A stretch of 64,000 nt of DNA, from contig CACJWK010000005.1 in NCBI GenBank assembly GCA_902597095.1, positions 1-64,000 on the forward strand, given 5' to 3'. The DNA is from an uncultured Pseudohongiella sp. (GTDB lineage Bacteria; Pseudomonadota; Gammaproteobacteria; Pseudomonadales; Pseudohongiellaceae). Both the position numbers and the translations under genes were made by a program. The notes beneath the pieces were generated by a model. It was given only the letters and a program-made list of their open reading frames with translations. It was not told the origin of the DNA and ran no database searches. Shown one piece after another: positions 1 through 9,667 of this stretch. How positions within the stretch are numbered: position 1 is the stretch's first letter; every line of letters begins with the position of its first letter.

Positions 1-145
1 GAACGGATAGGGCGCTTTCCGCCATGGTCTGGCGATGGCGGACGCCGTTTCCAAAGCCATCGCGGTCAGTACCGAATCGAGCTGTTTGCGTCTACCGGGT
101 AGGGCTGCCTCATCGGTGACATTTTAGCAGGCTGACAGTTCCGGC

Positions 146-1156
146 TCAGAGTTTTACGATCATCTTGCCGAAGTTGTCGCCACTGAACAGCGCCAGAAAT
201 GCATCCAGAGCCTTGTCCAGACCTTCGTAAACCGTTTCCTGATACTCAATTTTGCCCGCTTCGATCCATCCCACCATGTCGCTCATAAACTGTGGCTGCA
301 TGTCTGCGTGGTCAGAAACGATGAAACCGGTGATGCGAATTTTCTTGCCGACAATGAGCATCAGATTATTAGGGCCGGGGCTCGCCTGGGCGTCATTGTA
401 GGCGGAAATCATTCCGCACGCGGCCACGCGCCCGAATGGATTCATCACGTTGAGCGCGGCCTGTAGATGCTCTCCGCCAACGTTCTCAAAGTAGACATCA
501 ACCCCCTCCGGAGCTGCCTCAGTCAGTGCCTTGGTGAGTCGCCCGCAAGTCTTGTAGTTGATCGTAGCGTCTACGCCACAATGCGTTTTCAGCCATTCTG
601 CTTTTTTGTCACTCCCCACGCTGCCAACGACGCGGCAGCCTAGCTGCTTCGCGATCTGGCAGACAATTGCACCGACCGCGCCTGAAGCTGCCGAGACGAA
701 GACCGTTTCTCCGGCTTTGGGTTCACCAAATTTCTGAAGCCCGACATAAGCGGTGAGGCCGGGCATGCCAAGGGCGCCCAGATAGAGTGAAAGGCGGTCA
801 TTATCAAACGGCTGCAGCACAGTGACGTTGCTGTCATCGGCGACGAGACGGTCCCGCCAGGCGCCCTGGTTCAGCACGACGTCACCGGCCTTGACCCGGT
901 CAGAATTTGATTCGATCACTTCGCCAATCGCGCCGCCATACATCGGTTTGTTGAGCTGATAAGCCTGAGCATACACAGCATTTTCTCGCATGCGCCCCCG
1001 CATGTAGGGGTCAACCGACATATACAGATTCCTGATCAGTACCTGGCCCGATGCAGGAGGCTTGAGCTCTCGTTGCACCTGCTCGACGTCCGAGTGGCTC
1101 GGTAGGCCGCTGGGCCTGTTAATCAGGTGAATCTCATTGGCTGTATAGATGCTCAT
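146..1156 (-). CDS. NADP-dependent medium-chain oxidoreductase (CurA/YncB-like, zinc-independent MDR)
   Basis: 336-aa ORF; MDR motifs VDPYMRGRM, GAVGAIVCQIAKQLGCRVVGSVGS and YFENVGG typical of the prostaglandin reductase/CurA family. Confidence 0.9.
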   Translation of the reverse strand: MSIYTANEIHLINRPSGLPSHSDVEQVQRELKPPASGQVLIRNLYMSVDPYMRGRMRENAVYAQAYQLNKPMYGGAIGEVIESNSDRVKAGDVVLNQGAWRDRLVADDSNVTVLQPFDNDRLSLYLGALGMPGLTAYVGLQKFGEPKAGETVFVSAASGAVGAIVCQIAKQLGCRVVGSVGSDKKAEWLKTHCGVDATINYKTCGRLTKALTEAAPEGVDVYFENVGGEHLQAALNVMNPFGRVAACGMISAYNDAQASPGPNNLMLIVGKKIRITGFIVSDHADMQPQFMSDMVGWIEAGKIEYQETVYEGLDKALDAFLALFSGDNFGKMIVKL

Positions 1157-1165
1157 AGGGGTCTC

Positions 1166-3193
1166 TCACGTTGCGGTAAAATTATTCGGTGCAGTTACCA
1201 GCTCATTGCCCTTTCGCTGGAGATAAACGATGCCAATGAGCAGAAGCGCACCTGCTGCATGGCAATAAGTTGGAAGAGGCGTCCACATCAGCAGAAAAGC
1301 ACTGAGCAGCAGGCTCAACGCTGCCGCTGGCGTGATCCGGGCTTCCAGATGCCACTGCAGTAGTCCGGCCATTGCGTATAAACCCATAGATGCCCAGAGA
1401 AAGACTTCCAGTCGCTCAGGCCAGCTGCCCGAGATCAGTGGTGAATAGGCGAACAGGACGGGCACCAGATAAAGGCCTTTGGCGACCTTCCAGCTGGTGA
1501 GCCCGGTCGGAATGGGTCGGGTTCCCGCGATCCCCGCTGCGGCGAACGAGGCGAGGCAGACCGGCGGCGTGACATTGCTGTCCTGAGATAACCAGAAAAT
1601 AATCAGATGGGCGCTGAGGAGCATGCCATTGAGCAATTCTGCGGGCAGCATTTCCTGACGGATAAGCTGTTTCATTTCCATCGGCATTTCCTGCAGTGCA
1701 ACTGCGGGATCTCCACCGAACAGCCCGATGGTTGCGGCAACGTTACCTGGCAGGTCACCTGACTGCAGCGCCGACAGCAGCTGAGACTGGCTGATTAAAT
1801 CAAAAATGAGTGGCGCGGAGAGTGTCGCCAGCACGATGTATGATGCGGTGACAGGCAGGCCCATGCCCAGCACCAGAGAGGCAAGCGCGACCAGTACCAG
1901 GGTAATCAGCAGTGAGCCCTGTGCCCATTCAACAATCATCAGTGAAAAGGCATTGCCGACACCTGTCGTTGTCACGACGTTGATGACAATACCGACTGCG
2001 ACCAGCAGCAGGGCCGTGGTTACCATGTTACGGACGCCATCCACTACCGCATCAAAAATGTCAGGTAGTCTCATCGGGTTCGAAGATAACCAGGAAGCTG
2101 CGATGACCGAGAGGATAGCGAATGCGGCGGATGAGGTCGGGGTTCTGCCAGCGATAAGGAACCCGATCAGGACTCCCAGTGGAATGACGAAATGCCAGCC
2201 CTGCTTGAGCACCGTGCGGACTGATTCTCCTTCCCCTTTCCCGGCAGCTGTCAGACCGAGTCGTTTCGCCTCGATGCGGACAAAGTAGGACACGGTCAGA
2301 AAGTAGAGCAGGGCTGGCAGTGCTGAGGCGGCAATTACCGTGAGGTAGGAGATTTGCGTATAACTGGCTAGTACGAAGGCACCTGCGCCCATGACGGGCG
2401 GCATGAGCGCGCCGCCGGTGGACGCCGCGGCTTCGACTCCAGCGGCGAACCGCGGAGTGAATCCTGATTTTTTCATCATCGGAATGGTGATCACACCGAT
2501 CGAGACGGTATTGGCAACCGCAGAGCCGGTTACGGATCCCATCAGCCCGGAACCCACCACCGAGACCAGGCCGGCACCACCGACGAGTCTGCGCGTCAGG
2601 CAGTTTGCAAGGCGCACAATGAAATCCCCGGCGCCAGACTTCAACAGAAAGGCGCCGAAAATGATGAACATGAATACGAAGGTAGAAGAAATATTGGCGG
2701 TGAGGCCAAACATGCCCTCACTGGTAAAGTAACTACGGTACATGACCGTTTCGAGGCTCAGTCCTGGGAATGCGAACACACCACCAATATAACGCCCCAG
2801 AAAAAGGATGTAGGATAAACTCAGCGTGATGAGGATCGGCATGAACCAGCCGGTTGTGCGTCGGGTGAATTCCATGGCGAGCGCGATCGCAATGATTGAG
2901 AAAACGTAGTCACTCAGGATGTATTCGGTCTCTCTGGCATACAGCGCATTCTCGAACAGCACGAGATATCCGGCGGAGGCGATGGTCAGCAGGGCAAGGC
3001 CCAAGTTGATCCAGTACTGCGCAGATTGCTTGCCATCGCTCAGCGCCTCATTGGCCATGAACATGCAGATTGCGCCAAATCCGCCGAAATGGATCGCCGA
3101 CAGCCAGAGCTCGGAGATGCTCGCAAACACGTTGCAGTAAATGTGGAAAAGCGCGAACAGAAAAGCTGTCCAGCGCAGCCGGGGTGAATTCAT
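1166..3193 (-). CDS. TRAP transporter permease, fused 4TM/12TM (DctQM-type)
   Basis: 675-aa polytopic membrane protein; motifs GSVTGSAVANTVSIGVITIPMMKKSGF and GALMPPVMGAGAFVLA typical of TRAP large permeases; ATGA overlap with the upstream TAXI gene. Confidence 0.92.
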   Translation of the reverse strand: MNSPRLRWTAFLFALFHIYCNVFASISELWLSAIHFGGFGAICMFMANEALSDGKQSAQYWINLGLALLTIASAGYLVLFENALYARETEYILSDYVFSIIAIALAMEFTRRTTGWFMPILITLSLSYILFLGRYIGGVFAFPGLSLETVMYRSYFTSEGMFGLTANISSTFVFMFIIFGAFLLKSGAGDFIVRLANCLTRRLVGGAGLVSVVGSGLMGSVTGSAVANTVSIGVITIPMMKKSGFTPRFAAGVEAAASTGGALMPPVMGAGAFVLASYTQISYLTVIAASALPALLYFLTVSYFVRIEAKRLGLTAAGKGEGESVRTVLKQGWHFVIPLGVLIGFLIAGRTPTSSAAFAILSVIAASWLSSNPMRLPDIFDAVVDGVRNMVTTALLLVAVGIVINVVTTTGVGNAFSLMIVEWAQGSLLITLVLVALASLVLGMGLPVTASYIVLATLSAPLIFDLISQSQLLSALQSGDLPGNVAATIGLFGGDPAVALQEMPMEMKQLIRQEMLPAELLNGMLLSAHLIIFWLSQDSNVTPPVCLASFAAAGIAGTRPIPTGLTSWKVAKGLYLVPVLFAYSPLISGSWPERLEVFLWASMGLYAMAGLLQWHLEARITPAAALSLLLSAFLLMWTPLPTYCHAAGALLLIGIVYLQRKGNELVTAPNNFTAT

Positions 3194-4260
3194 AGGGCCT
3201 CACTTGACTGATTACAGGCGCCATCCTCGGTCTCTGCGAGCAGCAGGCGCGGCGGAATGTCCAGCCCGATTTCCCGGTAATAGCGAACAGCGCCCTGATG
3301 CAGTGGGGCGCCGAGTCCGTCAATAGCAATTTCCAAACGCATGTCTCTGGTTGCCCGGTGGATTTCATGCAGAGTGCCCAGATTTTCCCAGATCACCTTG
3401 GTGATGTTGTAAACCACTTCATCGGGAATATCTACGCGGGTTACTAGGACGTTAGGAGAAGCCACGGTCCGGATTAATTCGGTTTGATTGGGATAGGTGC
3501 CCGGCGGGAATTCATACCAGTCCCAGAGCGGGTAGCGCGCGTTGATTGCATTAAGAGACTTTTGGCTCCAGTTCAGGATGGTCACGCGTTCTCCCATAAG
3601 AGCGTAAGCCTGAGTGATGGAGCTCACCGGTGCGCCCGCCGGGATATTCATACCGACAATGTTGCCGTCCTGGATGGCGCTGGTGGTTGGACCATATCCC
3701 ATATAGGCCAGCGTGAATTTTTCCTGATAATCGATACCCAGTGAATCTAGAATAAACCGGCCGGTCTGCTCGGCGCCGGAGTTGCGGGCCCCCAGCACAT
3801 AACGTTCTCCGCTGAGCAGATTCAGGTCCTGCATGGTGCCTGTTGCACTCAACTCCGACAGCAGGACGAAGTGCTCAACGTTTTTCCACAGCGCACTGAC
3901 ACTGCGCAGATGCGTCTGTGGTGAACTGACTGGACCCTCGCCATCCCAGGACCAGGCGCCGAACGGGCCCTGCAGGATAGCGAATTGCGCCTGGTTATCC
4001 CGGAGCAGCTTGATGTTTTCCAGGGACCCGGCTGAGCTGATGGCGGTCATAGAAATGCCGTCGCTCTGGGCCAGCTGCGCATGCGCAATAGTCGCAATAG
4101 CGACACCAACCGGATAGAAAGTTCCCCCGGTCGTTGCGGTCGTGAGTACGTAGGGTCTGGCCCGACTCAGCTCATCACTGCAGGCGCCAAGCAGCAGCGA
4201 GGCCAGCATGACGACACAGATCAGCCGTGAGTTTTTGCCGTATTTCAAGGTAGGAGACAC
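3190..4260 (-). CDS. TAXI-family TRAP transporter solute-binding lipoprotein
   Basis: Lipobox-like LLLGAC; TTATTGGTFYPVGVAIA and SAGSLENIKLLRDNQAQFAILQ typical of TAXI subunits; directly upstream of the fused TRAP permease. Confidence 0.92.
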   Translation of the reverse strand: MSPTLKYGKNSRLICVVMLASLLLGACSDELSRARPYVLTTATTGGTFYPVGVAIATIAHAQLAQSDGISMTAISSAGSLENIKLLRDNQAQFAILQGPFGAWSWDGEGPVSSPQTHLRSVSALWKNVEHFVLLSELSATGTMQDLNLLSGERYVLGARNSGAEQTGRFILDSLGIDYQEKFTLAYMGYGPTTSAIQDGNIVGMNIPAGAPVSSITQAYALMGERVTILNWSQKSLNAINARYPLWDWYEFPPGTYPNQTELIRTVASPNVLVTRVDIPDEVVYNITKVIWENLGTLHEIHRATRDMRLEIAIDGLGAPLHQGAVRYYREIGLDIPPRLLLAETEDGACNQSSEAL

Positions 4261-4272
4261 GAGACTGTCAGT

Positions 4273-4518
4273 TCAATGCTTCTTTCGGTCGGCGCCGAGC
4301 GTATCCCGGACCGTGCCGGACAGAGGTTTTTCAGTTTCCAGCGCGTCGATCAGCTTAAAGGTGCCGCCGAGCACGGCTACACCCACTGTCACACCGACGG
4401 TCAGGGCAATGCGGAAGAACATGTGGATATAGACGCCGGAGAAGTAATAGCCGATTTCAGCGATTACGTTGATAAGTACCAGAGAGACGCCAAACGCTGT
4501 CCAGACGATTTTCTTCAT
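4273..4518 (-). CDS. Small two-TM membrane protein, hypothetical
   Basis: 81-aa ORF with two hydrophobic segments, starting ATG and directly upstream of the TAXI gene. Confidence 0.6.
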   Translation of the reverse strand: MKKIVWTAFGVSLVLINVIAEIGYYFSGVYIHMFFRIALTVGVTVGVAVLGGTFKLIDALETEKPLSGTVRDTLGADRKKH

Positions 4519-4557
4519 GAGGTGCTCAGTAGGATCCAGTTGTTACTGGCTTTTTAT

Positions 4558-6258
4558 TCATTGTGAGAGTAACAATAAACCCTGAATCTGACTAGCATCG
4601 AAGTGGGTGAACACGATGATGTCGTCCCGCTCGTCATCATTGAGCCGTGCCGCGATCAGGTCACCATCGACGACCTTTTGTGAAAGCGCGATCTCATCCG
4701 TCGCCACGCGGTTGTCAATCAGGTCGCGATAGGGATTTCCACTCCTGGAAGCGCTGTTGATAATGTCTCTGATGTCTATTTCATAGTTGTCGCGGTTCCG
4801 AGAGTAATCCAGCGCTCCGAGGAAACTGTCTTCCCGGGCTGGCTCAATGCTGTTCAGTAGGATTCTGATCTGGTCATTCATCAGTACCAATAAGTCGTTG
4901 TCTTCGTCCGGGCTGTCGAGCCGGGCTGAGGCGGTGCGCGTTACGCCATCGGCCTGCAGTGTTCCCACCTCATTATTTAGCGTTTGATAGGCACTCGCCA
5001 GACGCAGCACTGAGGGGAATTTGAGGTCAACTGTCACCTTTCTGGCTGGGCGTCTCTCAAACCGTTCGCCATTGTTGGGATAGATAAACGCTTCAATGGC
5101 GATGGATCCGGACAGAGCGAGCCAGACAAAGATGTCGCCCACTGAAATCGATTCAACCCGCCAAAGCCACAGATCTTTCAGCCCATCGCCGTTCTCGTCA
5201 TACAGAAACGTACTCAGTACGTTGCCGCCGGAACGGAGAATCTGGTGCGCCTGAGCGGTATTCACGCCGTCTGCCTGACCGATGAATACCGACACTTTTC
5301 CTCCTTCTCTGAGAAGCAGGTCATCAATGCCATCTCCATCGATATCTTCCAGAATTTCTTCGTGAGTGAGAGCAAGTACGCCGGTCAGGTTGGAGAAATC
5401 AAGATTGTCGATATCAAATTCTCCGAGATTTCCTTCTATAGCAGCGATATCCAGAAGAAAGTCGGGAGTCAGGGGGAAATAACGGCCCGGAGTGCGGCCG
5501 GCGAGAAACACCTCCAGTTTTTCTTCCGTCCGGACAACTAGATCTTCCCGGCCGTCTGCATTGACGTCCCTGAGAGTTAAATTGGGTATGCGTACCGCCT
5601 GTCCGGCAGAGCGATTGAAGCGGTTGATATTGAGCTGCGTGCGAAGACGGGTTTCGGAGAGAATGCTGAGAGGGCCCTCGAAATTCCCCCCGCCCTCATT
5701 GATGAGCAGGTGAATTTCGCCGGCGCCCGGAATCACCAGGTCGGTCATGCCGTCGGCGTTGATGTCTCTTGAGAAGTGCATTCGATTGATCCCCCGACTG
5801 ATGAAGCCGGGGAGTTCGGAAGCAATAGTCTGGGGTGGCAGAATGCTCTCATCATTGATGGGAAAGCGCACAGCCCGCTTTCCGTCCAGCAAGGCGATCA
5901 CGCTGACCTGATTTTCAGTGCCGAAACCTCTGTTGAGGTCCCAGCCGACGGCCCGCGATTCAAAAATGATCTCCTTAAAACCCGATTCAAAGTCGAACCC
6001 GCTTTCACGCTGGAAATATACCCTGAGACGGCTGTCGATCAGAGTCACCAGATCGTTAAGGTTGTCACCATTGAGGTCGACAATCACGAGCGATTCGGCG
6101 CTTGCCGGCAGGGCGAATGCCTGCTGAGTGAAACTGAGCACTTCGGCGCTAAGGATTTCACTGTGACTGAATATCAGACAGCAGGCAACGACAAACCTTT
6201 TGACCGCAGAGAAGCGAGCTTCATGGGTTTCAGAGCAGTGATTCATCCCTATCATCAT
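4558..6258 (-). CDS. FG-GAP/VCBS repeat secreted protein
   Basis: 566 aa; repeated Ca-binding-like DxNxDxxxD motifs (DLNGDNLNDLV, DINADGMTDLV, DVNADGREDLV, DIDGDGIDDLL, DENGDGLKDLW); N-terminal hydrophobic segment. Confidence 0.85.
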   Translation of the reverse strand: MMIGMNHCSETHEARFSAVKRFVVACCLIFSHSEILSAEVLSFTQQAFALPASAESLVIVDLNGDNLNDLVTLIDSRLRVYFQRESGFDFESGFKEIIFESRAVGWDLNRGFGTENQVSVIALLDGKRAVRFPINDESILPPQTIASELPGFISRGINRMHFSRDINADGMTDLVIPGAGEIHLLINEGGGNFEGPLSILSETRLRTQLNINRFNRSAGQAVRIPNLTLRDVNADGREDLVVRTEEKLEVFLAGRTPGRYFPLTPDFLLDIAAIEGNLGEFDIDNLDFSNLTGVLALTHEEILEDIDGDGIDDLLLREGGKVSVFIGQADGVNTAQAHQILRSGGNVLSTFLYDENGDGLKDLWLWRVESISVGDIFVWLALSGSIAIEAFIYPNNGERFERRPARKVTVDLKFPSVLRLASAYQTLNNEVGTLQADGVTRTASARLDSPDEDNDLLVLMNDQIRILLNSIEPAREDSFLGALDYSRNRDNYEIDIRDIINSASRSGNPYRDLIDNRVATDEIALSQKVVDGDLIAARLNDDERDDIIVFTHFDASQIQGLLLLSQ

Positions 6259-7842
6259 TCAGGGGCGCGCCACCAGAAGCGTGGTTGTCCGGCCATGTCG
6301 CAATATCAGGTCAGGTCGCTCATCTGCGTTGAGCGACAATACTTCGAATTCGAATACGGTTCGCGGAGCGACGTACTCCCAGAAAGCGTCATCCGAAATG
6401 ATCAGATCAGTGTCGATTGCTTTGGCTGCCAGGGTGCCATTTTCCGTGATGTAAAGTGCATCGTTACGACCGTCTCCGTCTACGTCATATTTCAGCGACA
6501 TCTGCTCTGACAGTCCCCGAACATTATCAGCCGAAAAAGCCTCAACCAGGCTGGAGCTAGGCCGTCGATCGAAGACCTGGCCGGGTTCGCTTTCCTGTGA
6601 GCCAAACAGCAGTTGGGTGCGGTTGATACTCGCGCTGCGAATCGCATCGACGACCGGGATTGTGTAAAAACTGGCGCTCAGAAAGGTTTCTCCCTGTGCT
6701 TGGGTGATGACATCAAGATTCAAGTCGTAACCAGAGAAGCGCATGACCTGATTGGCCTGAGTGAAATCAAAACTGCCTGACTGATTGAGGAACAGGCTCG
6801 CGGTCCACTCATTGCCATCGCCTGACAGGCGCAGGATATCTGCCAGACCGTCGCTGTTCATATCGCTCAGCTGCAACTCGCCGCTTGAATCCAGATCGCT
6901 CTGCCAGTCAGCTTGCTCTCTGAATCCGGAAGTCTGTTGGAAATGAATGTTCATTTGCCCCAGACCATCTGCGCCGGCATTGATATAGGCAATGTCCAGC
7001 AACTGATCGCTGTTCAGATGCGCCAGGGTGGGTGTGGGCATCCACTGCTCGCTTCTGAGCAGAGGTCTGTCAGAACGCTGCTGGTCAGCCCACTGTTCGA
7101 CAAAACCTTCGAAAGGGGAGGGCAGATCAACTGTCACTTCGATCACCACCCCTCGCTTAGGATTAATTTCCAGTCTGCCATCTACGTCAGTTGCCCTGCC
7201 GGCCCGCTGTATCGGCGTAATGTCGTGATTGAGGGTTGAAAAGCGGGCATTCAGCGTAAAGCTTTCATCTTGATTGCCCAGGAACAGACCGTACTGGTCA
7301 TTTCCGGCCATCAGAAGATCTATGAGTCCGTCTCCGTTGATGTCAGTGGGGATGTTGCTGAAATAGACTCGCTGCTTATCGGGAACGGTTGCGATAAGAT
7401 CCCATGCGCTCAGCAGTTTAAGGTTTCCGGCATATCCCTCGACGTCGGCAGAAAGACTGAAAACACCGCTGTCTGCGAACAGCACCAGTTCTTTGCCGGG
7501 TTCTTCCCGCAAGTCCGCAAAACCCACGGCGATTATTTCGGTCTTTATTTCAATGCGGCTGGGATTGGCATTAAACCCGCCATCCTCCTCTTGATAATGG
7601 ATGTGCAGTTCGCGACCGAATGCCGGATCGAAAGCTGAGTACACGATGTCTTTGGCGCCGTCGCCATTCAGATCCTCAAGTATCAGAGGGTCCCAGTTGT
7701 TTTCCCGGATCAGTTCGAAAGCGGTGTAGTTGGATTGAGCATTCGCAGCGGCGCTTCCCAAGAGCCACAGAAGTAGGGTGAGAGGCGGGAGGTTTCGTCG
7801 CAATGTAGCGAAAGTGTCTTGCTTGACTTGCTTATGGTTCAT
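6259..7842 (-). CDS. FG-GAP/VCBS repeat secreted protein (paralogue of the neighbour)
   Basis: ORF 6259..7881; start at MNHKQVKQ (7842) avoids overlap with the PDZ gene; repeats DLNGDGAKDIV, DINGDGLIDLL, DMNSDGLADIL, DVDGDGRNDAL. Confidence 0.85.
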   Translation of the reverse strand: MNHKQVKQDTFATLRRNLPPLTLLLWLLGSAAANAQSNYTAFELIRENNWDPLILEDLNGDGAKDIVYSAFDPAFGRELHIHYQEEDGGFNANPSRIEIKTEIIAVGFADLREEPGKELVLFADSGVFSLSADVEGYAGNLKLLSAWDLIATVPDKQRVYFSNIPTDINGDGLIDLLMAGNDQYGLFLGNQDESFTLNARFSTLNHDITPIQRAGRATDVDGRLEINPKRGVVIEVTVDLPSPFEGFVEQWADQQRSDRPLLRSEQWMPTPTLAHLNSDQLLDIAYINAGADGLGQMNIHFQQTSGFREQADWQSDLDSSGELQLSDMNSDGLADILRLSGDGNEWTASLFLNQSGSFDFTQANQVMRFSGYDLNLDVITQAQGETFLSASFYTIPVVDAIRSASINRTQLLFGSQESEPGQVFDRRPSSSLVEAFSADNVRGLSEQMSLKYDVDGDGRNDALYITENGTLAAKAIDTDLIISDDAFWEYVAPRTVFEFEVLSLNADERPDLILRHGRTTTLLVARP

Positions 7843-7849
7843 CGAGCGC

Positions 7850-8800
7850 CTAATTCTTCTCTTCGGTGAGTTCCCCGTCATCGGTGCTCACATTAATCAG
7901 TCCCAGAATAGTGTGTGACCTTTCACTCTCGCTGCGCTGATATCGGTACAGAGAGAACACCCATAGATCAAGCAGTGTAAAACTTTCAGCATTCGGATTT
8001 ACTGACGATTCATAACGAATCAGCGGACCCAGCGACACCTTGCTGATACGTCTTCCCGGATCCCACAGATTAACGGATTCATTTTTCACTGCTCCGTTCT
8101 GCAGCAGGGTAAAGTTCACGCTCTCGCCGTGGTCGAATTCCTGGTTCAATCGGTTGATCAGATCTTGCGCTGACTTAAGATACCGGCCGTTGACTGCGAG
8201 TATCAGGCTGTCTTTTTGGATACTCGAGGTGGTCAGTGGGCTGCCGGGGAACAACTCAATGACGCGCGCGGCGGGAAGAACGCCCTGATCGGCAACCCTG
8301 ACAAGCTCAGTCCGATAGCCTGCCCGGGTGGCGAGCGGGTCGGCTCGGTAGAGTTCACGCGGTCCGGGGATCTCTGCAGCGGGGAAAGCCTCGACGGTAG
8401 TTTCGTAGACGAGAGTGTCCCGACGAATCTGGAACAGGTACTGGTTACTTGCCGATGGCAGGCTCTGGAGCGCCTGAAGGCTGTCCGGATGATCAAGGCG
8501 TGTCTCGTCGATTTGCAGAATAATGTCTCCAACCTCAATTCCGGCTTCGGCAGCAGGTGAATTGGCTGCAATTGCCCGCACCCTGACTCCTGGCAGGGAC
8601 TGAATGTTGAAAAGGGAATCACTCTCATTCGGGGTCACATTAAGCCCAAAGTCAACTGTCCCGGTGCTTGTTGAGCGCATAAGCTCAACCTCTTCTGGCG
8701 AAAGTGTGATAGCTGGCACTAGAATTTTCGGTTCAAAGCTGACGCAGGCGGTCAGAGTTAGCGTCAGCCAGAGAGCGCAGCATCGGAGAGTATTTTTCAT
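7850..8800 (-). CDS. PDZ-domain lipoprotein
   Basis: Signal/lipobox LTLTLTAC; PDZ signatures GVRVRAIAANSPAAEAGIEVGDIILQID and AARVIELFPGSPLTTSSIQKDSLILAVNGRYL. Confidence 0.85.
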   Translation of the reverse strand: MKNTLRCCALWLTLTLTACVSFEPKILVPAITLSPEEVELMRSTSTGTVDFGLNVTPNESDSLFNIQSLPGVRVRAIAANSPAAEAGIEVGDIILQIDETRLDHPDSLQALQSLPSASNQYLFQIRRDTLVYETTVEAFPAAEIPGPRELYRADPLATRAGYRTELVRVADQGVLPAARVIELFPGSPLTTSSIQKDSLILAVNGRYLKSAQDLINRLNQEFDHGESVNFTLLQNGAVKNESVNLWDPGRRISKVSLGPLIRYESSVNPNAESFTLLDLWVFSLYRYQRSESERSHTILGLINVSTDDGELTEEKN

Positions 8801-8803
8801 AGT

Positions 8804-9667
8804 TCAAAGTTTACGTGTTTGCACGACAATCAGGGATGCAGCGACCAGAACGACTAAGGTGGGGATGGGCACCCAGTAATTGAGCTGAATGACTCTATCA
8901 TCAATCAGAACATCAGAATAACCGCGCACCAGCCTGCTCACATCCTGCAGATAGGATTGATCGATCAGCGCGGGTTGAAAGCTTGCATAAAGATAATAAG
9001 CATAATCACCCAGCATGCCCTTGAAAACATCTATGGTGAGCGAGATGCCGAGCGCTGAAACTACCGCCTGAGTTGCCGTATGAGCGATGACAGAAAGCAG
9101 CAGCCCGAGGGCTATTGCAGACGGTAACGGAGCCAGTGCCAACCGGAGGCCCAAGGCAATTTCGTCGCGAATTTCGGCTTCGCTGATTAGCTCAAAACCG
9201 TCTTCTACAACAGGGCCGAACTCCCACAGCAGCCCACTCAGCAAATAGCTGGAGACGATCAGAATCCCGACTGCCACGAGTGCCAGAGCATGGAGCTGTA
9301 ACAATTTCGACATCACAATCAAGCGGCGGCTGCTGCAGCGGATTATCTGATGCCGCAGCGCGCCGCTTTCCAGTTCGGCGCTGAAGCTGTGTGCCGCTTG
9401 TGCAACCAGCAGCAGGAAAAGCAGCGTGATACCGGTATCAAGACCATCAACAAAATGTCCCCAGGCGTTGCTGGCGATGGCATCGTCAAAACTGTTCGAA
9501 TTCATCAGGCTGTCCCGGGCGGCAGTTCCTGTATCTGAGATTTTTGACGCAATAAACTGAAAAGCAGCCGCCGCGGAAGGCAGCAAGATCAACAGTCGGG
9601 CGCCAAGTGCATAGCGTGCCACATAGAACTCACTGCGCAGGGCCTGAATCAGGCTGGACAGGCTCAT
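8804..9667 (-). CDS. ABC-2-type transporter permease
   Basis: 287 aa with multiple TM segments; ATG overlaps the stop of the adjacent ATPase gene. Confidence 0.8.
   Translation of the reverse strand: MSLSSLIQALRSEFYVARYALGARLLILLPSAAAAFQFIASKISDTGTAARDSLMNSNSFDDAIASNAWGHFVDGLDTGITLLFLLLVAQAAHSFSAELESGALRHQIIRCSSRRLIVMSKLLQLHALALVAVGILIVSSYLLSGLLWEFGPVVEDGFELISEAEIRDEIALGLRLALAPLPSAIALGLLLSVIAHTATQAVVSALGISLTIDVFKGMLGDYAYYLYASFQPALIDQSYLQDVSRLVRGYSDVLIDDRVIQLNYWVPIPTLVVLVAASLIVVQTRKL

Noticed and set aside
1-145. Left-edge sequence as a truncated gene
   Set aside because: Too short to identify a product or confirm a coding frame.
5776-6510. 244-aa plus-strand ORF
   Set aside because: Antisense across the junction of the two FG-GAP genes; no independent support.
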